The position numbers and the translations under genes were made by a program. DNA of 64,000 nt, taken from contig NOKP01000001.1 in assembly GCA_002682825.1 (NCBI GenBank), positions 2,785,840-2,849,839 of the forward strand, given 5' to 3'. Shown piece by piece: positions 1-11,383 of this stretch. This stretch comes from Neonectria sp. B-13 (lineage: Eukaryota; Ascomycota; Sordariomycetes; Hypocreales; Nectriaceae). Numbering within the stretch: position 1 is the stretch's first letter; every line of letters starts with the position of its first letter. The notes beneath the pieces are model-generated. The model was not told the origin of the DNA and did not search any database. It worked only from the letters and a program-made list of their open reading frames with translations.

Positions 1-847
1 TTCGATGACTTCGAAGATGGCTTCCAACAACCTGAAGTCACCCCAGATCCCGCTCCCGCTCCCAGCTCCCTGCCGCTCCAACAAACACAATTACCATTCG
101 TACGCCTTGCCGCCTTGTAACTCGGGTTCGCATTGCTAACAGACTTCCCAGCCCATACCGGACTTTGATGGCCTAGACTCGGACAGCGTCATTTCAGCCC
201 TAGAACCCTACTTGGCCGACCTCTTCCCCCCCGAGGAGCTTGACCTCCCTACGTTCCCGCCTCTATCCAAAGACTCCTCTATCTTTCTCACGCCACGATC
301 CGCATCTCTCTGGTCCCAGCTCGTCGCTCCTCCACCCCTAGCTCCTCCCGACTGGATCCGATCTCGCATACGCCGTCTCTTCCTCGTTTCCCTTGGCGTC
401 CCCGTTGATCTCGACGAGATCCTCCCGGCCTCCAAGCAGAAGAAGCTTATCCTCCCTTCCCTTCACGTCCCCTCCACCTCTCCCCGCACATCCAGCGACT
501 CGCGCTCCATATCCCGGCTACGACAAGGCGAGGGCAACGGGTCATCTACCTCAGTAGACACTCAGGGCAAACCGTCGGCGTCTAAGAAACGCAAAGGCCC
601 TCCCCCGCAGCCAGAGCTGGATCTCGTGGCTGCGCGTTACTTGTGCATGACCACGGACGAGGCTCTGAACGGCATGACAGACGGGGAGCTCAAAACCCAT
701 GTGGCCAAACTTGAAGCCATGGAATGGGTGGCCAAGGAGGCATTGGAGTATTGGAAGAAACGGACAGACGAAAAGATCGGAGATAGAGAGGCGTTTGAAG
801 GGGTAATAGAAAATTTGGTAAAGCACGCAAGGAAAGTTAGGAAATAG
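1..847 (+). CDS. DUF5102/Laa2-like protein, 3' end only
   Basis: This is the 3' part of a gene that begins left of the window. Exon A runs from base 1 to 99 (frame 1, opening FDDFEDGFQQPE). An intron of 43 nt follows (GT at 100, branch TTGCTAAC, AG at 142). Exon B runs from 143 to the TAG at 845-847. The join is phase 0 and gives 267 visible residues. The visible protein has an acidic/aromatic FDDF start, a short motif IPDFDGLDSDSVISAL, a middle segment with SLWSQL and WIRSRIRRLFLVSLGVPVDLDE, a Ser-rich linker and a charged C-terminal helix (about 190-267). This layout resembles the fungal DUF5102 family, which includes yeast Laa2, an accessory factor of the AP-1 clathrin adaptor; that link is from memory and moderate. 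An AATAAA lies at 866-871. The start and the N-terminal residues cannot be seen. Confidence 0.7.
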
Positions 848-1209
848 ACGTCTCAGTTGGGGATCAATAAACGCTCATTCAATCTTGGGCAAACCCCTCA
901 TCAATTGGTCTTGTCGGCGGCATACTTTTTCTCCTTTCCGTGAGGCAGCGTGACCTCGTCATGCATTTACAACGCAACTACAGCTAGCTATCTGCTACAT
1001 GGTCCCCCAAACTCCCCCCCGAGGGCATGCCTGACCGTCATCCCCAAGTTTCCGAAGACCACAGTAAACACCGGGCCTCATTCTTGCGCCAGCCGTCTAC
1101 TCAAAAGCCGTCCAAGACTGCCTTCCTTGGCGTCTCGCGTTTTCGAAATTTGCGTAGCCGTAGATCGTGCGATTTAGGTTCTCAACCCGCCGGTTTTTAT
1201 CCGCATCAT
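848..1209. other. Convergent spacer between the Laa2-like gene and eIF2 gamma
   Basis: These 362 bp hold the 3' ends of two convergent genes. AATAAA at 866-871 could serve the plus-strand gene. Open frames here (for example from 950) have no recognisable protein features and are probably chance. Confidence 0.6.
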
Positions 1210-2853
1210 TTAGGACGTGCTAGGCTCGAGGGTGACACCACTGAGAATCTGGATTAGAAACGGTGCAGGGAAGGGATTAGGTGAGTGAAACTTACGCAGC
1301 GATGGTGGCCCATCCGATGAGACGCCAATGCTTCTCGATACGTCGGCTCAGAGCGACCTTCTCGCCAATGTTGGTACAGGCAGGGCTGGTCAGGACCAAC
1401 TTAGCAGCATCGTTCTTGATAGCGGCAACCTTGGCACCGGTCGAGGTAGATCCAATGTTGACCATGATGACCTCGTTCTTGGCCAGCTTGGCAACCTTAG
1501 CCTGCTTGCCGTCGGCGGTTCGCACACCGAGCAGGCGGCGGAGGAGATAAAAGTTGACCTCGATCTCGCTGTAGATCTCGGGCAGTCGTCCCTTGAGACC
1601 CAGGACGAAACCGACGAGACGATCGGCTCGGCAGAGGGTAGGGTCGATGCGAGTGCCGACACCAATGAGGCCGCCAGGAACGGCGTACTTGAGGTCGTTG
1701 GCCTCGGAGTTGAGAGTGACGACGCGGCTAAAGATGGGAGTACACTTGAGGGCGCCGCTGTCGTCTCGGGAGACGATACCGGGTCGGATCTCAATCTCGT
1801 CGCCCAGCTTAATAACACCGTGCAGGATACTGCCACCAGCGACACCACCCTTAAGGTCGTCAATCTCAGCACCGGGCTTGTTGACATCGAAGGATCGAAT
1901 GACAATCATGTGGGGGTCGATGCTGAAATCTCTAGGGGGCACAGGGATGGTGTTGACGATGGCCTCGTTGACGGCATCGATGTTGAACTTGAGCTGAGCA
2001 GAGATGGGGATGACGGGGGACTTGCCAGCAACAGTTCCTCGGATGAACTTGAGAATGGACTGGTAGTGTTGCTGGGCAGCCTCTTCTCGCATAAGATCGA
2101 CCTTGTTCTGGAGGATGATGATCTTGTCGAGCTTCATGATCTCAATAGCAGCCAAGTGCTCGGAGGTCTGGGGCTGGGGGCAAGATTCGTTGCCAGCAAT
2201 GAGCAGCAGGGCAGCGTCCATCACGGCGGCGCCTGACAACATGGTGCTCATGAGAATATCGTGACCGGGGCAGTCGACAAACCTAGGGCGGTTAGTAAGG
2301 TCTCTCAACTCGTTCCCGACCGCGCAACTTACGAGACGTGTCGCAATAGCCTGTAGGTGCCCTCGCAGCCCTCTCGCTCACAAGGAGGGTCAACCTCCTT
2401 CTCGCTCTTGTAACTTCGGTAACATCCCGGTCGGGGGCACTGCTCGTTATCGCACTTGTAGATCTTGGCGTTGGCGTAACCCAACTTGATGGTAATGTTT
2501 CGGATCAGCTCGTTCTTGAATCGAACGGTCTGGACACCGGAAATGGCCTTGACCACGGTCGACTTTCCGTGAGCGACATGGCCGATGGTGCCAATGTTGA
2601 TGGTGGCTTGTCGGGCAATAATCTCGGGTGTCAGAGGGGTAAGGGAAGCGACGTCGAGGTCTTTGGGGTCGGTTTGCGGGGGAAGCGGGGGCCTTTGGGC
2701 CGCGGGCTCTGCGATAGCTGGGTTGGACTTCTTCAGGGCGGACTTGAGTGACTTCTCGTCGACGCCTTCGCCGGTCTCGTTGTGGTCTACCGACTCGCCG
2801 GAGTCGGACTCAGACTCGATGTCGTCGTACTTGGGGTCGTCGTTGGCAGACAT
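1210..2853 (-). CDS. GCD11: Translation initiation factor eIF2 subunit gamma
   Basis: This GTPase subunit of eIF2 binds GTP and Met-tRNAi and delivers the initiator tRNA to the 40S subunit in the cytoplasm. There are three exons: 2853-2333, 2282-1296 and 1240-1210. The introns are 50 and 55 nt, both GTAAGT, with ACTAAC and TCTAATC branch sites. The product is 512 aa, close to yeast Gcd11 (527). An acidic Ser/Asp-rich N-terminus (1-45) precedes G1 GHVAHGKST at about 91-99. A four-Cys Zn-knuckle region ([11 protein letters not shown], then CEREGC) typical of gamma subunits follows. Next come DCPGHD just after intron 1 and NKVD. Domains II and III follow, and the protein ends [17 protein letters not shown]. 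The last 31-nt exon supplies the conserved GVTLEPSTS tail; reading through intron 2 would instead stop right after ATIAA. The start is the first ATG of the frame. Confidence 0.97.
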
Positions 2854-5731
2854 GGTGGAGGTGGGGCAATTCGCCGGATTTCACGAGGTGTTTCGATCGT
2901 GGAGCCGCAGTCGGGGCAGTTGCGAGGGTGAAAATCGGTCGGGGAGGTCGGGATAAAATTATACTCGGAGATCTAACGGTTTCCCGAGGTGTTGATGGTC
3001 CTGGTGTTGTGGAGAGCCAGGTATTTGCGTAATTCGCCTTGGTGTTGGGCAAAATTCCTCGTGTGCACTGAGCTCAGTGAGAGATGACTATGACTCTTAC
3101 GCTAAGCCTGAAAGGGCCCGATAAGCCGATAAGGATTGCTGCCCCTCCTCGGATGAAGCTCGGCGCCACAACTTTCGGGGAGAGGAACAAGGTGCGCCTG
3201 CCAGAATGAGCTCGAAGTGGTCTCAGCCAACTTCAAGGTCTAGTTCCATGCCTTTGACCTGTATTCGTATTTCACTCGAAGAACTCAACCCGACTGGTTT
3301 CGACCATTCTGATCAACCCAAACTGTTCCTGCGCTCCGATGCCTTCTCACGCATCAACATTGAAAAAATTACCAAAAGTCGAGAATGCATCCGTCAGCTG
3401 ATGTTCTTGACCATGCTCATGAAATCGGATGGACATGCGCCAGCCCTAACCTGGCACAGGAGCTCAGCAACCCAACCAGCCAGGCTGACTGACTACCTAG
3501 TAGTTCCCATCAACCTCGACTACAGGAGCGTCGAGATGTTAACTACAGAAGGATGAGAGTTACCTTTAGAAATCAAGGATGAATTGTCCTCAGGCATATC
3601 AATGAGCAATAACGCTTCGAACTGACAATTGCCATAGAGCCGCACGGGTGCAATCGACGCGCAAGCTAGTTGACACTGAAGGCTGTGGTGGCTCAGAACA
3701 TCGTCGGTTCTAGAAACAATCGACGGGAGCAATGAGATGAGCGTGATCATTTCAGATGTATGACATGACGCAACTCGGCGCACTCAGCAGTATCGGGATA
3801 TTGGCTAGATGATGACTCGGGTTGCACTCTGTGCCGGGGAAACATCGAAAAGACGAAAACACGCCTGATGCATGCGACCCTTATCACACAAAGTTACCAG
3901 CCAATGCGCTGTATTTTGTTCCATGGGCTAATTTTAGCCCTTGATTTGGAGCCTTGGAAGTCAGACATGGATGAGATTGGGGTTGCAACAACCAGCATAT
4001 TGATCGCTAAGGTGAGGGGCATTCGCTGGGGCGTCACCAACCTCCACAAGGAAGCTGCAAAAAAGAGCTCACTGTCGCATTCGTGTGCAGCTGTGCGAAG
4101 TACGATGTGGCCTCGCAGGCGACTAGATCCGTAAGTGTCACCCGGGTGCCAAGATTGCTGAGGAAGACTCCAGGCTCGACAGCGGGCCACGGGCTCGGAT
4201 GAAAACGATGTCCTTAGCAATGGGCGCGACACTGTGTAACAGCTTGTGAAAGGCACTGCCATAACCACAAGGATTCTTGCACTACGCGGTTGAAGCCCGA
4301 GTTGCGGTAAAATAGGACTCCGTCAGCCAATGCGGGGGGGCCGGAGAGTCACGCCCGTCGAACCCGGGACTCGCCAAGTCAGACAAGCTTCTGCCCGGAA
4401 GTGGGCACAAGCGCAAGCAGAGGGAAGCACACACTCACGCAAGCACGTTGCATCCATGGATCACATCGCTGTTGGTGCGTCGTCGGTGCGTCGGCCGCGG
4501 ATGGACCTGTGGGCCTCCGAGCGAGGGTGGACCGCCGTGCGGGAGGCTGCGAATCCGGGAGTCGTTGTTGCCGCCGACATCTGCAGGTGGCTGGGTGGCC
4601 ATCACGGGCTCGGGGGACCTGATTGGTGGTGTTAAGGTGAAGACAAAAGCGCATGCATCACGGCGGCCTATCAAGGCGGCAGATCGCTCGCCGGGGTCGA
4701 CCAGGGGGCTGGTGAGCGGCTCCCGAAGCCAGCCAACCACACGGTCAGGACGCCTCTTCTCCGCGATCCACGCTTTCGACGTTAGCCGCGGACCTCCAAT
4801 CAAGCCTCCAAACCTCCAACCACGGGCGGGCCAGGGATGTAACGACGGGGGTTCGACGCCAAATAGGGTGCTGCCGGGTATTCCAGCGTCTACGAGTGCA
4901 GCATGCGTGCGCAGTACTCTGCTGTTCTTGTTCTGCTTTTGCTCGTGCCTGTCTAGGTTGTCTTACCCTTGTCGGACCCTGGCCTGGCCTGCTGTTTCTA
5001 TCTGCTCGTCTTGCGGTGTCGACCACACAAAACATCGAGTTTTCCGCCTAGTCACAAGAGACCCCTCTTTGTTGTTTGCAAACATTCCGTGATACTCCTG
5101 TTCTTGTCCTCTTTGCGGTCCTCTCTGTCTCCTAGCCTCTCTCGATATTGCACGCACAAGACCCCACGGCTTCGTCCAACAAAGCAGTCCGTCCACGAAC
5201 GAACGACTCTATCAAGTGTCAAAGCGTGAGAGAGTGTGCGACTGTGAGACCGCTCTGCAGCCGCCGGGCCAACTCCTGCACCCGTCGCCACCTCCCGTCA
5301 CCTCTCGACAAACGTGGGCGTCTAACTTGAGCCCGAATCACTTGGCCGGCGCATCGGTCCTACCTATCAGAGCTCTTGTACTCCATCTGCCCTCCATCCT
5401 AAGTAAGGCCATCCCAGATGCTATTTGCGGCCCCTCCCTCCCGAGTCCCTGTCCCATCGCCGGCGTCTGCTGTCGTCGAATGAGCTTGCTCCCACCTCCC
5501 AAAGCTGCAACCTCAAAACTCCCATCCTCCCACATCTGCCTGCCCCTTTGGACCTCTCTCTTGTTCCTCGATAGCTGGTCTCTCCGTTTGCTTTCGATTT
5601 CTTCCATTTCGTTCTGAGAATGTGCTTTGGACTGTGTTGAAGCACTTGCCTCACCATCAACATCAACTTTCACCATTGCCATCTCACAACTTGCTCTGCT
5701 ATTTACTCTTCACATTCACCAAAGATAAAGC
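2854..5731. other. Divergent spacer, no supported gene
   Basis: This 2.9 kb spacer lies between the eIF2 gamma start and the start of the MARVEL-like gene. The part from 2854 to about 3050 is probably the eIF2 gamma leader and promoter. The stretch from about 5100 to 5731 is rich in CT tracts and is probably the long leader and promoter of the plus-strand gene. Open frames up to 214 codons occur (3206-3556, 4448-5092) but show low-complexity or basic composition, no domain and overlapping rivals on both strands. I see no RNA gene or mobile element. Confidence 0.6.
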
Positions 5732-7369
5732 ATGGCTGGACAAGGTCCGTCGTCGCCGAAGCCGACTCGGCAGTTCATCGAGCTCCAAGCTGACATTCAT
5801 CACTTAGATGAGAAGAGACGGCCTGCCGCTCTAAATCTTACACCCACCCGAACCGGTTCATCCGGGTCTTCTTCCTCGGACGGCTCCCTTAAGCCTCGCA
5901 CTCCCCGTTTCGCCGAGGCCACTTCGGTACACTCTCCCGTCGACGCACGATCACCTTTCGCCGACCCGGAAAAGTCTCACTTTGCCCAGACTCAACCCGG
6001 TGATCTCGGCTTTGGCTACATCGGAAACCGAGAGTCCGTCGCCGTCCCAATGACTCCCAGGACTCCCCTCAAGAGCGCCATGAGGGTGCCCGGAACGCCT
6101 GCCAGGCAGTTCACCAACCCTCTCAGCCCGACCTTCCTCCAGGAGGACGTTCTCGAGAAGCGAGAGCTGTCAACTGAGAAGGAACAGGCTCGCGATGTGG
6201 TACGTGTCTTGCCATGTTCTCGCATATTGGGCCATCGCACTAACACCCAGACAGAAAATCAAGGCTCGCGTTCGGATGGCCAAGTTCGCTCTCCGTGGCG
6301 TCAACTTCAGCTGCTCCCTAATCATCATTTCCATGCTTTCATCGACCTTTGCCGTGTTCAATGCCACGCGTACCCTACCTTCCCAAAGCCGCATGCCCTC
6401 TTGGGCCAACAGTACCAACGCTTGGCCCCAGAAATTGGTCCTCTCCATGGCTTGTCTGTCACTCTTTGCTTGTATCATGGTCTTTGCTGCGTACTTCCGA
6501 GGCGGCCATAAGCGTGCCGAGAAGGTCGGAACGTATTACACCCTGTTCGCTATCGGATGGGTAAGTTGACTCCCCTATGTCTCGAAGCTCGGTGTACAGG
6601 TTCTAACAGGTCCCAGTTCATGGTCAGCTTGGTCCTCTGGGTCATCACCGCTGTTTTGTTCCAGCACTCCAAAAACACCTCGAACAACAAGGACATGTGG
6701 GGATGGTCCTGTCTCTCCAACACCCGAAGCCAAGTCTTTGGCGACAAGGTGGACTATGCGCTCCTCTGTCGTCTTCAGAACTGGGCCATGATTTGCATCA
6801 TCATCGAGGTTGTCATCGAGGTCCTCTGCATCATTCTCTATAGCGTCGTCTTCTACCGCTACTACACCAAGCGCCGTCTTTTCAAGTCGATGGATATGCG
6901 AGACCGCGCCCGCTCCGATCTCTACCTCGCGCAGCTCCGTAACCAGTCCGCTCCCAACACCCCTGGCTTTGGCCCCAAGTCTCCCGCCCTGAGCCAGTTT
7001 GCCATGTCCCCTCGCCACCCTCCCGCCGCCTACCGAAACCTCTCCGACATTGAAGAGAGCCCCTTCACCCCCGGAACCCAGTTCGTCGAGCCTCAGTCAC
7101 AATTCGTCGGCAAGGTCGAATCCGACTTCAAGCTCCAGGCTCCTCCTATCAAGGCTCCCGCCGCCACCCCCAAGATGGACCAGTCCGGCTTCGCCTCCAC
7201 CAGTATTGCACCTCCGCCTCCCGCCGCCTACTTCCAGGACCACCCAGTCCAAGCCCCTGTTGGCGCTGACGAGCCCACGTATGACGTCGTTCCTATCCCC
7301 GGCGCTTACACCGGCCAGGCCACCCAGAGCCCGCCCCAAATCCAGACCACGTTCGGGCAGGCCCGTTAA
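5732..7369 (+). CDS. Four-span MARVEL-like membrane protein
   Basis: Three exons, 5732-6199, 6255-6560 and 6617-7369, give 508 aa. Both introns are phase 0, with CACTAACAC and TTCTAACAG branch sites. The N-terminal 150 residues are hydrophilic and rich in Ser/Thr-Pro, including several TPRTP-like sites that suit proline-directed kinases. A basic stretch KIKARVRMAKFALRG leads into the first membrane span. Four hydrophobic spans follow: the first two in exon 2, the third crossing intron 2 (YYTLFAIGWFMVSLVLWV), and the fourth at MICIIIEVVIEVLCIILYSV, followed by FYRYYTKRR. The cytosolic tail is long and Pro-rich. This matches a conserved but uncharacterised Pezizomycotina family with a MARVEL-type topology, probably at the plasma membrane or endomembranes. 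No catalytic residues are seen; a scaffold or trafficking role is inference. Confidence 0.85.
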
Positions 7370-8291
7370 ATCAAGGGTGAACAGGCACGGGTTGCATTTT
7401 GCCTCTGCGAGCTTCAGCCAATACGAGGCGACTGCTTTCATGACATACTTTTGGCGGTGATACCATATAGGCGTTTTTATTTTGGGCGGCAAGAACTGCT
7501 CCGTCTCTACTTTTTTACGGGGGACGGGATACAGACCGTATATACCTTTTCTTAATTTTCGGGGGATCCCTGTACGATTTACATCGACAAAAAGATGTCG
7601 TGAGTTGAAGACGATGGATCTCTATCACCATGGACGTAGCGTAACCTTTTCTTTTGTACGAAGTCCTTAAAGGATAGGGTATAGGAAATACAGACATGGC
7701 ATTGAACCAAATTGAATCTTTTCTAAACCGCATGTGACAAATGTTTCCCGCCCGCCCGCCTTGTGTTATTAGACCTCGAAAAAGACCATAGGAATTAAAT
7801 TTCAACACAGGTCAGGCCGATGGTCATTCAAAGTCGGAAGTATCGTTGTTAATAACTAGTCTTGCTAATGAGAATAACGTTGGGTAGATTCACTTGCAGA
7901 GTTGAGGCTCGCGTCACACGAATCATTGCAGTCATGGCGATAGGAGCAAAATCGTAAAGGAAATAATCATCATGAAAACGACACCTAAATACAACCAGGA
8001 CAAAAGCAGGGTGAAAAACCATTGCATTACTTTTGGTAGCCCACCACACCTCCAGGTATTAGGTGCAAGGGACTTCCCGAGCCTCTGTCATGCAGCCAGT
8101 TTGGACCTCCTCCCCTCGACCACCTCCGGACCGACGGCAGCGCCGTCCCAGATGGTACTCTAGAAACGAGATCTATCAACTGCCTCAAATATCCGTAGAC
8201 ACTTCCAAGGATGCCAGACGGCCCTGCAGATTCAAGTTGCAGTAGGGCAATCTGGGGTAACGGTTCTGGAAGACGATGCTTTTTTTTTCTT
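7370..8291. other. Convergent 3' spacer
   Basis: These 922 bp separate the convergent MARVEL-like and eIF4A genes. They contain AT-richer 3' UTR-like sequence, including a T run at 8280-8288 next to the eIF4A stop. Short frames on either strand have no protein signature. Confidence 0.6.
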
Positions 8292-8487
8292 TTAGATGAG
8301 GTCGGCAACGTTCATGGGCATCTCCTCAATCTGAGTGCTGTAGAACTGCTCAATCTCACGCATCATTCGGACATCATCAGCGGTGACGAAGTTGATGGCG
8401 ACACCCTTTCGGCCGAAACGACCACCACGACCAATTCGGTGGATGTAGTTCTCGCGGTTGGCGGGAAGGTCGTAGTTGATGACCAGG

Positions 8488-8518
<31 letters not shown>

Positions 8519-9914
8519 GGAGATCAGTGGCGATCAGGACACGGGACGAGCCAGATCGGAACTCCTTCATGATCAGATCACGCTGAGTCTGGTCCATGTC
8601 ACCGTGCATGGCCGAGACAGTGAAGTCACGGGCGGTGAGCTTGTCAGTGAGCCAATCGACCTTTCTGCGGGTGTTGCAGAAGATGACAGCCTGGGTGATG
8701 GTAACAGTCTCGTACAAGTCGGAGAGGGTGTCGAGCTTCCACTCCTCCTTCTCAACGGCAATGTAGAACTGCTTAATACCCTCCAGGGTAAGCTCGTCCT
8801 TCTTAACCAGGATACGGACGGGGTCGCGCATGAACTTGGTGGTGACCTCAAGGACGTCCTGGGGCATGGTAGCCGAGAGCAGGACAACCTGGGTGCTCTG
8901 GGGGAGGAGCTGGAAGATGTCGTAGATCTGCTCGGTGAAACCGCGCTGGAGAGGAAACTGTTAGTATAGGGTTTGGGTGGCAAAAGAACAGGAGAAATTT
9001 TCTTACAGAAAGCATCTCGTCGGCCTCGTCGAGGACGAACATCTTCATGGCGTCGGTCTTGAGGAAACGACGCTGGATCATGTCCTGGACACGGCCGGGG
9101 GTTCCGACAACGACCTGGGGGCCGTCCTGGAGAGCCTTCATGTCATCACGCACACTGGTTCCACCAATGCAGGCGTGGCACTCAATGTTCATGAAGTCGC
9201 CAATAGCGACAACAACCTTCTGAATCTGCTGAGCCAGCTCGCGAGTGGGGGCAAGGATCAGAGCCTGACACTGCTTGACGTTGGTGTCGATCTTCTGAAG
9301 AACGGAAACGGAGAAGGTGGCGGTCTTTCCAGTACCGGACTGGGCCTGAGCAATGACATCGTGACCCTTGATGACGGGCATAATCGCACGCTGCTGGATA
9401 GCAGAGGGGCGCTCGAAGCCATAGGCGTAGACTGCGTGGGGAGTGAGCGGCGTGCGGGAATAAGAGTGGTGGGGTTGCGGGCGAAGCACTTACCACCTCG
9501 GAGAAGCTCAGCCTTGAGGTTCATGTCATCGAAAGAATCGACGGTCTCGTCATAGTTAGACTCGATCTGTCCTGTAGAGCAGAAATGTCAGTCGCGGCGT
9601 CGAGGATAGGCATAGGCATGGTATAGAGAAAGATGATGTGTGGCGTCCCGGCGCAGAAAGCGAACGTTGGGCCGTGGTGGGCTGGTGGGAGGATGCGGCG
9701 GTCGCGGCCCACCAGGAAAAGCGCACGACAGGGCATTATCGCAGCCAGCCCACCACAAGCCGAACCCCACGACAGGGCAGCGAGCGGGCAGCGGGCGGGC
9801 AGCGCTCCCCAGCGTCGGCCGAGGCGCGCAAATCGAACGGTATCGTACAGGGCAGGGCGGGAAAGGATAGAACTCACCCTCGGGGACGTCTTCGAGTCCC
9901 TTTTCGGTAGCCAT
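8292..9914 (-). CDS. TIF1: ATP-dependent RNA helicase eIF4A
   Basis: This DEAD-box helicase of the eIF4F cap-binding complex unwinds 5' leaders for ribosome scanning. Four exons, 9914-9878, 9571-9494, 9431-9007 and 8945-8292, give 397 aa (yeast Tif1 is 395). The visible motifs in order are the Q-motif ([12 protein letters not shown]), AQSGTGKT (I), PTRELAQQ (Ia), GTPGR (Ib), VLDEADEML (II), SATMP (III), ARGIDVQQV (V) and [10 protein letters not shown] (VI). The N-terminus [18 protein letters not shown] is of the eIF4A type, which argues against Fal1. The first intron is 306 nt, much longer than the 61-62 nt of the other two, and contains a G+C-rich internal block near 9770-9820. The start codon sits in a 37-nt first exon. 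Confidence 0.97.
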
Positions 9915-11383
9915 ATTCGCGGAGGAGGTGGGAATCTAGATTAAGCACAGCTCAATCTAGAAGTCGATGAAGCGCGGGGTGGCGGGTGGAAGTAAGAGGG
10001 CAGGCTTCGGGGGAAGGCTGCGCTGGACGTGAAAAGAAGCTGGGTATTCGACTAGATCTAAACGCTCTCGCAAAAGGACGAGAGTCGGCGGGATCTAGGA
10101 AGGAGATGGATATCGGTTTGGTGTTTTGGATGCAGGATGGGAGAAGAGGAAAAAAAAGTCGATGAGGGGCGGCGTGGAGGCAGTATTTTTTTTCTTTGCT
10201 TCCCGGGTGCTTACTTGGAAAACACGCAGCCAATCATCGGGCTGGGGCAAGTTGGTGGGTTGGTGGGCGGCGTGGTGGGCGAGTAGTGGGGCTGACGATT
10301 AGGGTACCTTGACTGGATAGTGGGTACCTTCACAGGCTGACAGGGTACTTTGCGCTCCTTGACTCCGAGTCATCGACTGCAGTGACTCCCATTATTCCCC
10401 TTGTCGCGGTACCGACCATGCCACTGCCCCGCCTAAGATCTTGGAGGTACCTTGCCTATCGGCGCAGGTTTTTTTTTGTTCCTCTTTTTTTATTTTAGTG
10501 AGCGTTGAGGGTGATAATGTTTTTTTTTTCCTCTCCCTTTCTGCCCACTGTCATTGCCCCTCTCAACCCCTCTACGACCACCGCCTCCGCCGAAAATGTG
10601 CCCCGCCACCCGTTTTTTTTCTTTTCTTTCCTGGGCGGGCCATTGTGTGTGTGTGCGTGCCTGTGTGTGTTTCCCTGTGTGGCGGACGAGTGGACTGAAT
10701 GACTGAACAATGAGTGACTGAAGATGATGGTGACTCGGAGGATGAGTAACTGAGTGAGTGACTCGACCCGACCCGACGGGACTCGACTCGGCCATGCTCA
10801 AGTTTACAGCCACGACCACAAGCGGCTTCCTGCTTCCAGCTTCCACACAACCAACTTGAAAATCTGCGAGCAGTAACGGCCGATCAGTGTGCGTGCATCC
10901 CTCGTCACTTGTGATTCACCAACGCCCTGTCATCCGATCCTAATTTTCCACTGCTACGGGCCTAGGCGCGGCTCCCGACGACTCACTCGTCAGGCGATTT
11001 TTCTCTTTCTCCAGACTCTCCGCGTCAGCTTCGTTCGCCCTGCGCTACACGCTACCGTCCGCCCTGAATGGCAGTCCCGCCACGTACTAGACCTAACTAT
11101 CAGCATCGTACGGTCTAATCACCTATGTCTCTCATCACCCCCTACGCCCAGCCATGCATTTCCTCGTCCTCCAGGGTCTTTCCTTTCAATGGTACTTGCC
11201 GACCTACTAAAGGTACGAATACAGTTACTCGTATCTGACCTTGGAATTTCAACTTCAAAACCCTGCTGTTCTAGACCTCTGTCTGTGTGCCAAGCTTGGC
11301 TTCTTTGTTCCTTTTCCCTTCGCTCTGTTTCTGGCCTCAACTGCACCACCAACAACAACACCACCGCGACGCCATCTGTTGTA
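9915..11383. other. eIF4A leader/promoter and spacer
   Basis: The part next to 9915 is the eIF4A leader and promoter. Long T and CT tracts occur at about 10468-10530 and 10613-10625 (plus strand), and a TG-rich microsatellite at about 10646-10680. A 196-codon frame (10889-11479) lacks any domain and runs into the pseudogene, so I do not treat it as a gene. Confidence 0.55.

Noticed and set aside
1328..2236. 302-codon frame antisense to eIF2 gamma
   Set aside because: It lies wholly across eIF2 gamma exon 2 and mirrors its codon bias. Its protein is a repetitive D/L/G/V-rich sequence with no domain.
3206..3556. 116-codon frame in the eIF2 gamma upstream spacer
   Set aside because: No domain, no clear codon bias, and no leader or splice context to support it.
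4340..4385. tRNA-like T-arm (GGGTTCGA on the minus strand)
   Set aside because: The stem beside the TTCGA loop does not pair as a T-arm requires, and no acceptor or anticodon arm could be drawn.
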